Positions 16,624-25,059 of a DNA stretch of 60,699 nucleotides are shown here, in pieces. Source of the stretch: Nitrospiria bacterium (GTDB lineage Bacteria > Nitrospirota > Nitrospiria > DASWJH01). The stretch's first letter is position 1. Every line of letters begins with the position of its first letter. Under the pieces are notes generated by a model. The model searched no databases. It had not been told where the DNA came from and worked only from the letters and a program-made list of their open reading frames with translations. The position numbers and the translations under genes are program-made. Where the stretch lies: assembly GCA_036397255.1 (NCBI GenBank), contig DASWJH010000070.1, positions 1-60,699 on the forward strand, read 5' to 3'.

Positions 16624-19617
16624 GTGAAAAAAATACGCAGATTAGGGACGTTCTGTTTCGCTCCAATTTTTGGTCTATTTCTTTTTATAAGCGTGGTTTT
16701 TTTCGGGGCCCATAGTGCGATTACACAAGCACCTCCAGGTTTACCTACCCCACCTCCCCCTGTTTTGGAAGATGTGGTAAACACCCGGCATAATCTTTCT
16801 GCTACCACCCCTGATCAGGCAAAATTTGAAAGCCTATATGGAAGCGGTTCATCGCGCAATATATTTACAACGGAAACCACCGAGATTTGTGTTTTTTGCC
16901 ACACCCCCCACGGTTCCAATGCCGCAGGGGCGGCATTTAAAGCCCCCATATGGAATCGAAACCTTTCAACCGCATCGTATATTCTTTATGATCAAACTTG
17001 GAGCAAAAGTTTTGAAGGGGAAGTAAACCCTGGAGCCCCAACGGGTTATTCCCGGCTTTGCCTTTCCTGCCATGACGGCACCATTGCGCTCGGGTCAGTT
17101 GTTAATCGTCCGGGATCGGGAGGATATAATGCGGATCCCTTCAACTTGACCTACCCCAATGCCAATCAGGTTCCTCCCATTCCAAACACCATCCCGGTAG
17201 GTAGTGGAGAGAAAACAGGTGATACAAGGCGACTGGGGACCGATTTAAGAAATGACCATCCCATTTCCTTTCGGTTTGATACGCAACTGGCGGTTCTGGA
17301 TACCGAGTTAGTGGATCCGGGGCCCAACCAACAGGTCCCCGCAAAGGTGAGTGATGCCACCCCCATTTCCCCAATGAGGCGTTATGATGGCGCGACGGTG
17401 GGGGTCTATGATTCTGTTCAATGCACTTCCTGTCATAATCCTCATGCGGTGACCTATCCAAAATTTCTGAGAGCCAACTGGTTTCATAATGAAACCAACA
17501 ATCCCGATCCTTCACGAAACCACCCGGGTGAACCCATTCTCTGCATTTATTGCCATGAAAAGCCGGGTTGGATTCAAAGTACTCATTCGGTTAGTCAGGC
17601 CGTTCGAAACAAGTATCCTTTGGTTAACAATGATCCCAATAATCCCTCTTCGGGATACGACTATGATGGATCCCATGCCGTTGGGGAATTTGCCTGTAGA
17701 AACTGCCATGATCCCCATACCGCAGAAGGAGCCAAGCGCCTTCACCGGGAAGGGGTGGATACCTTTGCCGGAAATGATTCGGTAGAAAATACCTGTTACC
17801 TTTGTCATTCCCCCAATACTGCTTCTATTACCCCACTCCTCCCTGCAGGTGATCCCACCTCGCCTTCCTTTCCCCGATTTATTGACAATGGCCAGACCGT
17901 TGCACCCGACATCTATTCAGAGTTTGCAAAGGATACATTGGAACCCAGTTGCATCACCTTTCCCGAGTGTGGAAGCGCTATGAATCTTCGTTTGGATGCG
18001 TTAAATCCAAGCCATTCCCCCTTCTTCCTAGCAAGACCTCAGGAAGGAGTTCAACTCATGAGTCAAGGGGTGTCGGAGACGCCAGCGAGGAATGAAGAAA
18101 CCCCGGGATCAACGACCCCGGACCTTCCCCACGTGGAATGTGTAGATTGCCATAATCCACATCAAGTCATTAGTCCCGCAATCGATCCGCCAGGGCGGAT
18201 TAAGGGAATGAAGGGGGTGGGAATTGATAATGACCTCACATTTGGCAATCCAATTGTTGTAGGACGCGGGGAAATTGGAACAGACATTGATGGTCGTAGC
18301 ACGGACCGCGACCCTTATGTGTATGAAGTCTGCTTCAGGTGTCATGGAAACAGCTATACCAATATTTTTGGCCCCAATGTGATCAACAACAGTAGTGAGG
18401 ATCGCTTTCCTCAAGGGCAAGTTACAACTTTGGTTCCCAAAAGTACACAGGAAGATGGGCTTGGGACGGTTACCCTGGATCCCTTTGTGACTTCGGTACG
18501 GTCCGATCCCAGGGCCCCGGCCCCCAATAACCTCAGTTTCAGTTTTAAAGGTTTTAGCAACAAGTTTAAAGAGTTTAATCCTCGAAGTGATATGGTCATT
18601 ACGGACAGTTCAGGTACCCCAAGAACCATTTCAAACAATAATACCGCATATCATCCGGTGGTAGCTCGTGGAAGAAACGGAACCACTCAGCTGGCAAACC
18701 AATTGGCTGGTGCATTTCCAACCGCGGCGGATCCCACACAACGGACCATTAATTGCACGGATTGCCACAATAACGATGCGACCTCCAGTTCCACACTTCA
18801 AATGGGCCCTGTGACCTTTAGCAATTTAAGGCCAACCGATGAGCCTCCTCCGGTATTTCAAGATTCAAGCTCCGACCCTGTGGGGCCTCATGGTTCTAGA
18901 AATATCCGGATTTTAAGGGCCAGATACAATACGGATATTTTGGATCCTGCCCGCTGTTTTGAAAGGGGAAATCCGACGCTGGCACAGTGTTCCGGAAGTG
19001 ATGGATACAATGCGGGGTGGTTTGATAACTTCCTTTTGTGTTTTCAGTGCCACAACCGCAGGGCCTTTGATCCTAATTTTGGATCGCGGACCGATCCCAA
19101 TTGGAGCAATTTCTTTGGAATGCCGACCAACCCCGATAATCATTGGAACGGAAATCTTCATATGTATCATCTTCAGTACAGCGGTGCCATGTGCCATGAA
19201 TGTCATTACAATGTTCACAGCAATGTTGAAGCGCAAAATACGATTTATGGGGATGGGTTAGGGAATATCGCAAACCAAGGACCACCTTGCAATAACAATC
19301 CTGGTTATCCCTGCCTTCCGCCCGATTCAGAGGATGGAATATTTGATGGAGTTGTGGATACCCATCTGATTAACTTTGGGCCTCAGGCGGAAGGGACCAT
19401 TGATGTGAAACCCAAATGGGCCTATGTTTGGGATAGCTCGGTGAGTGCCTACCGTTTTAAATGCTATCTTCGTTGCCACAATGAGACCATGGATACATGT
19501 GCTTACCAAACAATGAATCCTAACGAAGAGGCCGATAATGATGCTTTTAACCCCGCTTTTCCTGGAAGGGGAACTCAAGGAACCACCTGGTGTGCCGGTG
19601 GTGCGACAGTGGATTAA
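16624..19617 (+). CDS. Large multiheme cytochrome c (11 CXXCH + 1 CX3CH)
   Basis: About 997 residues from GTG 16624, preceded by GAGGAGAAAAGGGG and followed by a clear signal peptide (KKIRRLGTFCFAPIFG...GAHSAITQA). Heme sites in order: CVFCH, CLSCH, CTSCH, CIYCH, CRNCH, CYLCH, CVDCH, CFRCH, CTDCH, CFQCH, CHECH, then CYLRCH, a CX3CH near the C-terminus. The N-terminal third repeats the short cytochromes' layout (VVNTRHNLS, CVFCHTPHGS, PIWNRNL, CLSCHDGTIALGS, DLRNDHPISF, CTSCHNPH). Long proline/asparagine-rich spacers separate the later sites. No membrane anchor is seen, so it is periplasmic or secreted. Probable terminal or surface electron carrier of the cluster. Confidence 0.87.
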   Translation: MKKIRRLGTFCFAPIFGLFLFISVVFFGAHSAITQAPPGLPTPPPPVLEDVVNTRHNLSATTPDQAKFESLYGSGSSRNIFTTETTEICVFCHTPHGSNAAGAAFKAPIWNRNLSTASYILYDQTWSKSFEGEVNPGAPTGYSRLCLSCHDGTIALGSVVNRPGSGGYNADPFNLTYPNANQVPPIPNTIPVGSGEKTGDTRRLGTDLRNDHPISFRFDTQLAVLDTELVDPGPNQQVPAKVSDATPISPMRRYDGATVGVYDSVQCTSCHNPHAVTYPKFLRANWFHNETNNPDPSRNHPGEPILCIYCHEKPGWIQSTHSVSQAVRNKYPLVNNDPNNPSSGYDYDGSHAVGEFACRNCHDPHTAEGAKRLHREGVDTFAGNDSVENTCYLCHSPNTASITPLLPAGDPTSPSFPRFIDNGQTVAPDIYSEFAKDTLEPSCITFPECGSAMNLRLDALNPSHSPFFLARPQEGVQLMSQGVSETPARNEETPGSTTPDLPHVECVDCHNPHQVISPAIDPPGRIKGMKGVGIDNDLTFGNPIVVGRGEIGTDIDGRSTDRDPYVYEVCFRCHGNSYTNIFGPNVINNSSEDRFPQGQVTTLVPKSTQEDGLGTVTLDPFVTSVRSDPRAPAPNNLSFSFKGFSNKFKEFNPRSDMVITDSSGTPRTISNNNTAYHPVVARGRNGTTQLANQLAGAFPTAADPTQRTINCTDCHNNDATSSSTLQMGPVTFSNLRPTDEPPPVFQDSSSDPVGPHGSRNIRILRARYNTDILDPARCFERGNPTLAQCSGSDGYNAGWFDNFLLCFQCHNRRAFDPNFGSRTDPNWSNFFGMPTNPDNHWNGNLHMYHLQYSGAMCHECHYNVHSNVEAQNTIYGDGLGNIANQGPPCNNNPGYPCLPPDSEDGIFDGVVDTHLINFGPQAEGTIDVKPKWAYVWDSSVSAYRFKCYLRCHNETMDTCAYQTMNPNEEADNDAFNPAFPGRGTQGTTWCAGGATVD

Positions 19618-19644
19618 CCTCTTGTGGTTTAAAGGGTATAAAAA

Positions 19645-20523
19645 GTGTTTAAAAAAATATTAATCAATCGACGATTAATAAACCTTTATGGGTTAGTGTT
19701 GTTTATAGTGAGTCTCATTCTCCCGTTATATGGAATGGCCACAACACCCCCTCCAGGAATGGTATATGTCCCTCCGGGGTCATTTATAATGGGAAGCACC
19801 GAAAAGGATGGAATCATTGGCGTTTCTGTGGGGGTGGATGAGGTTCCCCAATTCAAAGTTCATTTGCCAGGTTTTTTTATCGATCAGTATGAGGTCACAA
19901 CCACAAAATACAAAGAATTTTTGGATGATACAGGAAGGGAACCTCCTGGAGACAAACATCATCCCGAAGTTTATCCATGGAAACGTGATGGGGGAGTTCC
20001 CCCCGAGCTTGCGGACCACCCGGTTATTTATGTTTCCTGGTTTGATGCGGACGCATATTGTCGGTGGGAAGGGAAACGGCTTCCCACAGAACAAGAATGG
20101 GAAAAAGCGGCGCGAGGGACGGATGGGCGAATATGGCCTTGGGGAAACACGTTTGATCCTGCGAAGGCAAATGTCAGGGAATATTGGTTTCAGGTATATG
20201 ATCGTGAAAAAGACCCGGGGACAGTTACTAAAAGAGACTATTCAGGCACCACACCCGTGGGAAGTTTTCCAGAAGGGGTTAGCCCCTTTGGGGTATACGA
20301 TATGACCGGAAATGTGGCGGAATGGACGTCTTCTTGGTACCAGGCCTATCCAGGGAGTACTTTAAAAAGGAAGGCCTTTGGAGAGGTGGTTCGGGTTTTT
20401 AGGGGAGGTTCTAATGTTCTTGAGGGAAACCTCTACGGGCGCGCAGCCCACAGAACCACTTCAACCATTCCGGAAAAGAAGCATCGCTCTTTAGGTTTTC
20501 GTTGCGCCAAGGATGATGAATAA
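19645..20523 (+). CDS. SUMF1-fold (FGE-like) exported protein 1
   Basis: A 292-residue protein with GTG start, AAAGGG upstream and an N-terminal signal segment (to about residue 32). The formylglycine-generating-enzyme fold is shown by PPGSFIMGSTEKDG, DQYEVTTTKYKEFL, HPVIYVSWFDADAYCRWEGKR, LPTEQEWEKAARGTDGRIWPWGN, FGVYDMTGNVAEWTSSWYQAYPG and a terminal LGFRCAKD. The segment that holds the catalytic cysteine in true FGE (before RYR...AARSxxTP) reads NLYGRAAHRTTSTIP here, so sulfatase activation is unlikely. The C-type-lectin-like fold may instead bind a protein, sugar or metal. First of three tandem paralogues. Confidence 0.85.
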   Translation: MFKKILINRRLINLYGLVLFIVSLILPLYGMATTPPPGMVYVPPGSFIMGSTEKDGIIGVSVGVDEVPQFKVHLPGFFIDQYEVTTTKYKEFLDDTGREPPGDKHHPEVYPWKRDGGVPPELADHPVIYVSWFDADAYCRWEGKRLPTEQEWEKAARGTDGRIWPWGNTFDPAKANVREYWFQVYDREKDPGTVTKRDYSGTTPVGSFPEGVSPFGVYDMTGNVAEWTSSWYQAYPGSTLKRKAFGEVVRVFRGGSNVLEGNLYGRAAHRTTSTIPEKKHRSLGFRCAKDDE

Positions 20524-21346
20524 AAAAAAGAGGATAGAAAAGGGCTTTGTTGTCGCTGTTTTAATTTTTCTATCTATGGGATGTGTGAACAAGGGAAATC
20601 GTTTGGGTGATAAGGAAAAATTTTTGAACGAAAAAAATAGGCCTAAAGGAATGGTTTTAATTCCGGCCGGGAAGTTTCTCATGGGAAGTACAAAACAGGA
20701 TGGGGGAATAGGGATTGATATTGGTGTGGATGAACTCCCACAACACACGGTTGATTTACCTGCTTTTTACATGGATCAATTTGAAGTGACCAACAGCGAA
20801 TATGGAATGTTTAGAGAGGCTACGGGACATCCGGCTTCGGCCCTGCTGACGCAGGAAGATTTCACCAGTGTCTATCCTAAACCAGAGGATAATCACCCGG
20901 TTTTGGATGTCAATTGGAATGATGCCGACGCTTTTTGCCGTTGGGCGGGAAAAAGGCTTCCCACGGAGGCGGAATGGGAGAAAGCGGCACGAGGAACGGA
21001 TGGGAATTTTTGGCCCTGGGGAAATGAAGCGGATCCAGGAAAAACAAATACCCGGGAGTCAAGACATTTCTGGACCCACCCTGTTGGGGGAAAAAAGGGG
21101 GATGTGAGCCCCTATGGGGTTTATGACATGGCGGGAAATGCGATGGAGTGGACCTCCTCCTGGTATGATGCCTATCCGGGAAGCCCGTTAAAAAGAAAGG
21201 CATTCGGAAAAAGTTTCAAGGTTTTGAGAGGTGCATCATGGGGAACTGAATTCTTTCCCTTTTCACGGGTAACCCACCGGTTTAGCGTTTTGCCCGGGCT
21301 TGCCCAACCTGATTTTGGAATTCGATGTGCGAAAAATGTGGAATAA
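20513..21346 (+). CDS. SUMF1-fold (FGE-like) lipoprotein 2
   Basis: A 277-residue lipoprotein (lipobox SMGC near residue 24) overlapping the previous gene by 11 bp. It repeats the same elements: GMVLIPAGKFLMGSTKQDGG, GVDELPQHTVDLPAFYMDQFEVTN, HPVLDVNWNDADAFCRWAGKRLP, WEKAARGTDGNFWPWGN, YGVYDMAGNAMEWTSSWYDAYPG and FGIRCAKN. The region equivalent to the FGE active site (FSRVTHRFSVLPG) has no cysteine. The insert SPLKRKAFGKSFKVLRGAS is shared almost unchanged with the neighbouring paralogues, pointing to tandem duplication rather than independent recruitment. Confidence 0.85.
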   Translation: MMNKKKRIEKGFVVAVLIFLSMGCVNKGNRLGDKEKFLNEKNRPKGMVLIPAGKFLMGSTKQDGGIGIDIGVDELPQHTVDLPAFYMDQFEVTNSEYGMFREATGHPASALLTQEDFTSVYPKPEDNHPVLDVNWNDADAFCRWAGKRLPTEAEWEKAARGTDGNFWPWGNEADPGKTNTRESRHFWTHPVGGKKGDVSPYGVYDMAGNAMEWTSSWYDAYPGSPLKRKAFGKSFKVLRGASWGTEFFPFSRVTHRFSVLPGLAQPDFGIRCAKNVE

Positions 21347-22178
21347 TAAAGCGAATATAATATTTCAACTCTTTTCTCAGTTTTTTATTTTTATGATAAT
21401 GGGAGGGTGCCTTTTATCTAAGGTAGACCCTATACCTTTCCCTCAGACTACCCAGGGAATGGTTTTAATTCCAGAGGGTTATTTTTGGATGGGAAGTACC
21501 GAAAAGGATGGTCTCATCGGAATTGACGTTGGAGTGGATGAGATTCCCAAGCAAAAAATATTTTTACCCTCCTTTTATCTTGATCAATTTGAGGTAACCA
21601 ATCGGGCCTATAAGATTTTTGTGGACGTTACCCAGAGAGGAAATAAAATCCCCGGTTATTGGGTAAAGGGATCTTACCCACTCGGAAGCGGGGATGAACC
21701 TGTATCCGATACGGATTGGTTTGATGCCTATGCCTATTGTGACTGGACGGGGAAGCGACTCCCCTCAGAGAGAGAGTGGGAAAAGGCTGCGAGGGGAAAT
21801 GATGGGCGAATATGGCCTTGGGGCAATCAAATCCAAGATGGAGCAGCCAATACTGCAAATGAAGGATGGGAATGGAAACGGCCCATTGGGTCCTATGATT
21901 TGGATACGAGCCCATTTGGGGTTTATGATATGGCTGGCAATGTGAGGGAATGGACCTCCTCCTGGTATGAGGCTTATCCCGGCAGCCGCCTAAAACGTAA
22001 TGCGTTTGGAAAAAGCTTTCGTGTTATCAAGGGAGGCTCCTATGCTGACAGTGGCGCCATGACCCGTTTGGCACATCGAATTGCGGTTCGGGCGACCCAT
22101 GATCCCGATGGGGACCGAACCTGGCATACCGACTATGCAAATGGTTTCCGTTGTGCCAAGGATATTGAGGAGAAATAG
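21336..22178 (+). CDS. SUMF1-fold (FGE-like) lipoprotein 3
   Basis: About 280 residues from ATG 21336, which overlaps the previous stop by 11 bp; an upstream TTG (21300) would overlap by 47 bp and add residues ahead of the signal peptide. Lipobox MGGC. Domain signatures: GMVLIPEGYFWMGSTEKDG, DQFEVTNRAYKIF, CDWTGKRLPSEREWEKAARG, DGRIWPWGN, FGVYDMAGNVREWTSSWYEAYPG and NGFRCAKDIEEK. The position of the FGE cysteine reads MTRLAHRIAVRATHDP, again without cysteine. All three proteins share VGVDE(V/L/I)P, an element I do not know from classical FGE. Probably co-expressed with the flanking lipoprotein genes. Confidence 0.85.
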   Translation: MWNNKANIIFQLFSQFFIFMIMGGCLLSKVDPIPFPQTTQGMVLIPEGYFWMGSTEKDGLIGIDVGVDEIPKQKIFLPSFYLDQFEVTNRAYKIFVDVTQRGNKIPGYWVKGSYPLGSGDEPVSDTDWFDAYAYCDWTGKRLPSEREWEKAARGNDGRIWPWGNQIQDGAANTANEGWEWKRPIGSYDLDTSPFGVYDMAGNVREWTSSWYEAYPGSRLKRNAFGKSFRVIKGGSYADSGAMTRLAHRIAVRATHDPDGDRTWHTDYANGFRCAKDIEEK

Positions 22179-22182
22179 AAAA

Positions 22183-24405
22183 ATGAGAACTCGTTTGCCG
22201 GAGGTGATAAAAAATAAAGTGGGAGTGTATTCTCATTGGATGGGTTTAATAATATCGGTTTTTTTATTCCTCGGGGTGGTCAACGGATGTGGTGGGAAGA
22301 AAAGCTCGGATGTATGGATACAACCGGATTTTTGGTATTTTACCGATAAAACCATGCGGCTTGACGAAATGGTTCGAATGCCCGAAAAATCTTCCAAAGG
22401 GGAGGTGAGGTTTATCTGGGTGGATCAAAGGAATCCAGACATTATATACGCTGGAACGGATGGCGGTTTGTTTAAAAGCTCCAACCGGGGAAATGAATGG
22501 TTTCCCATTAATAATGGTCTGACCAACTTTGGGGTTTTATCCCTTGTTCAAGACCCCGCAAATCCGATGCACCTTTTTGTGGGAGTTCGAAAATCCATGG
22601 AAGGTTTTGGGGGAGTTTACGAATCCACAACTGGAGGAAAAACCTGGAGGTTTATGGAAAATGGCCCAAAAGAATTCTCAATAAATTCCCTTTTAATAGA
22701 CTCGGAAACGCTGTATGCCGGAACTTATGGAGGGGGCCTGTACGTTTCAAAAGACAAAGGGGGGCACTGGCAGTCCACCAGTAAAGGATTCGATGTATTT
22801 GGTGTTTATTCAATTCAAAAGGAGCCTCATCCTCCGTACCATATATTTGCAGGAACTGAAAAAGGTTTGTTTGAACTCAATAATACTAAGGGAGAATGGA
22901 AGAGGTATTTATTAGGGGGAGGGAGTTCAGCAGTGATCTCAATCGCTTTTGATCCTGCCACTCCTGGGAAAATTTATATTGGAACAGAGGGCCGGGGTTT
23001 TTTCTTCTCAGAGGATCGTGGGGCCCAATGGCGTCAGGTGGAAAAATTTGAAAAAAGCGAAATTCCTTCCATTTTGGTAATGCCTAGCGATGAAAATGGT
23101 TTTCAGCCCTCCATTGTATATGCTGCCATGGGTTCTCTGATTGTTCAAAGCAGAGATGGGGGAAATAGCTGGGATGAAATTCGCCCGAATCCAGAGTTTT
23201 CTTATCCCCCCTTGGTGGGGGAAAATATTTCCAAGGTTAGATCAATGGCTTTCCTTCCCGGAAAATCAGGTGTTTTATATACAGGGTGGGATCAAGGCCG
23301 CGGTATCGTTGGAATTCGATTTAACCCTTTTTTAGATGCAACTTGGGCTTCGTTAAATAATGGATTGGTTAATTCATCGGCTATGGATCTTCTGGTGTCT
23401 AAACATGATTCTTCGGTTGTGTTTGGAGCGACCTGGGGAAGTGGGCTGGTTATTTCAGAGAACAGGGGACAGATCTGGAAGCAGATGAACGACGGTTTTA
23501 ACGGATCGGTTGCCCTTTCCATTGCTGAGCATCCCCAAAATCCAATGATCCTTTACGCTGGGGGCGAAGATGGCGTTTACAAATCATGGGATAGGGGAGT
23601 TCACTGGAAGAGAGTGGGGTCCCCCATACGAAAACCCATTGATATTCTCATTGACCCCAAAAACCCTGCAAAGGTTTATGTGGCTTCCTGGGGGGATGGA
23701 TTTTTTAAATCGGAGAATGGAGGAGAAGACTGGGTGGATTTGAGCCATGGGCTGGAAGTCAGGCGCGCCTATTCCATTGCCATTGATCCTATGCAGACGG
23801 ACATACTTTATCTGGGTACGGATTATGATCTGTACAAATCAACGGATGGGGGAAAGAATTGGAAACAATTACATGTCCGGCCCGTTCAGGTTGTTATTTT
23901 GGATCCCACAGATCCCTCAACCGTTTATGCAGGGACCTGCAAATGGATTTATAAATCAACCGATGGTGGAAAAACATGGTCGATTAAGCGAACCGGAATG
24001 AAATATACCGATGTATATTCTCTTGCCATTGATCCTGAAAGACCCAATGTGATCTATGCGGGAACCTATGAGGGGGGAATGTACAAATCGATGGACGGAG
24101 CGGAAAGCTGGGCCCACATGTCCGTGGGGTTGAGTAATAAACATATCTATTCTCTGGCGATGGATATTCGAAATCCAGAAGTGCTTTATGCCGGGACCTT
24201 TTCGGCCACTTTTGCAAGCGGGGTTTTTAAGACCCGTAATGGCGGGGATCAATGGAATTTAACTCATCCCGGGGAAAGTGAATTGACCAATCCAAAATGG
24301 GTAGCTCAAAAAGCCTTTTCAGTTGGTGCTTCCCAGGGTAGTTCTCCTTGGCCCAATGAGTGGGGACAGCAGGAGGTTATTCAATCCGCCGAGTCCACCC
24401 AGTAA
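22183..24405 (+). CDS. Sortilin/BNR-type beta-propeller lipoprotein
   Basis: About 740 residues from ATG 22183, preceded by GAGGAGA; the longer frame from 22081 lacks a signal peptide at its start and overlaps the preceding gene. Lipobox VVNGC. The mature protein is a series of BNR/sortilin-like repeats with the Asp-box pattern S-x-D-x-G-x-x-W: SSNRGNEW, STTGGKTW, SKDKGGHW, SEDRGAQW, SRDGGNSW, SENRGQIW, SWDRGVHW, SENGGEDW, STDGGKNW, STDGGKTW, SMDGAESW and TRNGGDQW. Twelve such boxes suggest two stacked propellers. No glycosidase active site is evident. Probable outer-surface structural or binding protein of the cluster. Confidence 0.82.
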   Translation: MRTRLPEVIKNKVGVYSHWMGLIISVFLFLGVVNGCGGKKSSDVWIQPDFWYFTDKTMRLDEMVRMPEKSSKGEVRFIWVDQRNPDIIYAGTDGGLFKSSNRGNEWFPINNGLTNFGVLSLVQDPANPMHLFVGVRKSMEGFGGVYESTTGGKTWRFMENGPKEFSINSLLIDSETLYAGTYGGGLYVSKDKGGHWQSTSKGFDVFGVYSIQKEPHPPYHIFAGTEKGLFELNNTKGEWKRYLLGGGSSAVISIAFDPATPGKIYIGTEGRGFFFSEDRGAQWRQVEKFEKSEIPSILVMPSDENGFQPSIVYAAMGSLIVQSRDGGNSWDEIRPNPEFSYPPLVGENISKVRSMAFLPGKSGVLYTGWDQGRGIVGIRFNPFLDATWASLNNGLVNSSAMDLLVSKHDSSVVFGATWGSGLVISENRGQIWKQMNDGFNGSVALSIAEHPQNPMILYAGGEDGVYKSWDRGVHWKRVGSPIRKPIDILIDPKNPAKVYVASWGDGFFKSENGGEDWVDLSHGLEVRRAYSIAIDPMQTDILYLGTDYDLYKSTDGGKNWKQLHVRPVQVVILDPTDPSTVYAGTCKWIYKSTDGGKTWSIKRTGMKYTDVYSLAIDPERPNVIYAGTYEGGMYKSMDGAESWAHMSVGLSNKHIYSLAMDIRNPEVLYAGTFSATFASGVFKTRNGGDQWNLTHPGESELTNPKWVAQKAFSVGASQGSSPWPNEWGQQEVIQSAESTQ

Positions 24406-24465
24406 ATCAGAAAAAGATTTTTTATATACGTTATTCAGGGTAATACGGAATTTGAGGAAACTCCG

Positions 24466-25059
24466 GTGCGGAAAATAAAATTAAACCAAGAGGTGTTTTT
24501 TTATTTTTTAATGTTTGGCCTTCTTCTGGAAGCGGGAACCGGGTTGCTGGTTGGGGTATTTAGTTTTTGGGAGATTACCCTTTTTTCTTTAATTCTAATT
24601 CACCTCCTGGTTGGTTTTTTATTATTGGGCCCTTTTATTTTATTTGGAATTTTTCATGGTTGGAAAGAAAGTTTTTTCCCGGGCTCGCTTGTCAGTGGGC
24701 GGACTCAAAAGGAGGAAGGAATTTCCGGGTCTAGAGTGAAAAATCAGAACCCAAGTATGAAACGATCCAAAAGTTCCCCGTTTCTTTGGGGAATTATTCT
24801 TTTTCTGTTTTTATTGGTTTCTTTTAGTCTGGGAGGGTATTTTACCATTGCTGGTGTTCCTCGCAGAAACGAATGGCTCCTACACGTTCATATTGCTGCC
24901 GGATGGATTGGCCTAATTCTTTTGCTGTGGCACTTAAAAAGCATTTCGTGGAAGAGATTTGCTAAAGGGTTTGCCTTGACTGTTCCTTTGATCTTTTTTT
25001 TTAATTTTTTTGGAAAACACAAACCTGTACAGCAACGTATTGGATCAAAATGGAATTAA
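24466..25059 (+). CDS. Five-helix membrane protein, predicted b-type cytochrome module
   Basis: A 197-residue integral membrane protein from GTG 24466 (GAGG upstream). Five hydrophobic segments lie at about residues 9-30, 36-62, 104-126, 134-157 and 166-184. Helix 2 has histidines at both ends (IHLLVGF...GIFHGW) and helix 4 has HVHIAAGWIGLILLLWH, the spacing expected for two b-hemes between helices 2 and 4. Positive charge (MRKIK, KRSKSS, KRFAKG) puts the N-terminus inside and the C-terminus in the periplasm. It overlaps the next cytochrome gene by 50 bp at a T9-AA-T7 tract, so a frameshifted fusion is possible. A quinol-to-cytochrome step is inferred. Confidence 0.65.
   Translation: MRKIKLNQEVFFYFLMFGLLLEAGTGLLVGVFSFWEITLFSLILIHLLVGFLLLGPFILFGIFHGWKESFFPGSLVSGRTQKEEGISGSRVKNQNPSMKRSKSSPFLWGIILFLFLLVSFSLGGYFTIAGVPRRNEWLLHVHIAAGWIGLILLLWHLKSISWKRFAKGFALTVPLIFFFNFFGKHKPVQQRIGSKWN

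Noticed and set aside
17141-17515. 124-residue - strand ORF inside the 11-heme cytochrome gene
   Set aside because: Tryptophan/histidine-rich shadow of the heme-site codons, no start signal.
19645-22178. Diversity-generating retroelement targets (SUMF1/C-lectin fold proteins)
   Set aside because: No reverse transcriptase or template repeat is found in the window, and codon differences among the paralogues are not adenine-biased as far as seen.
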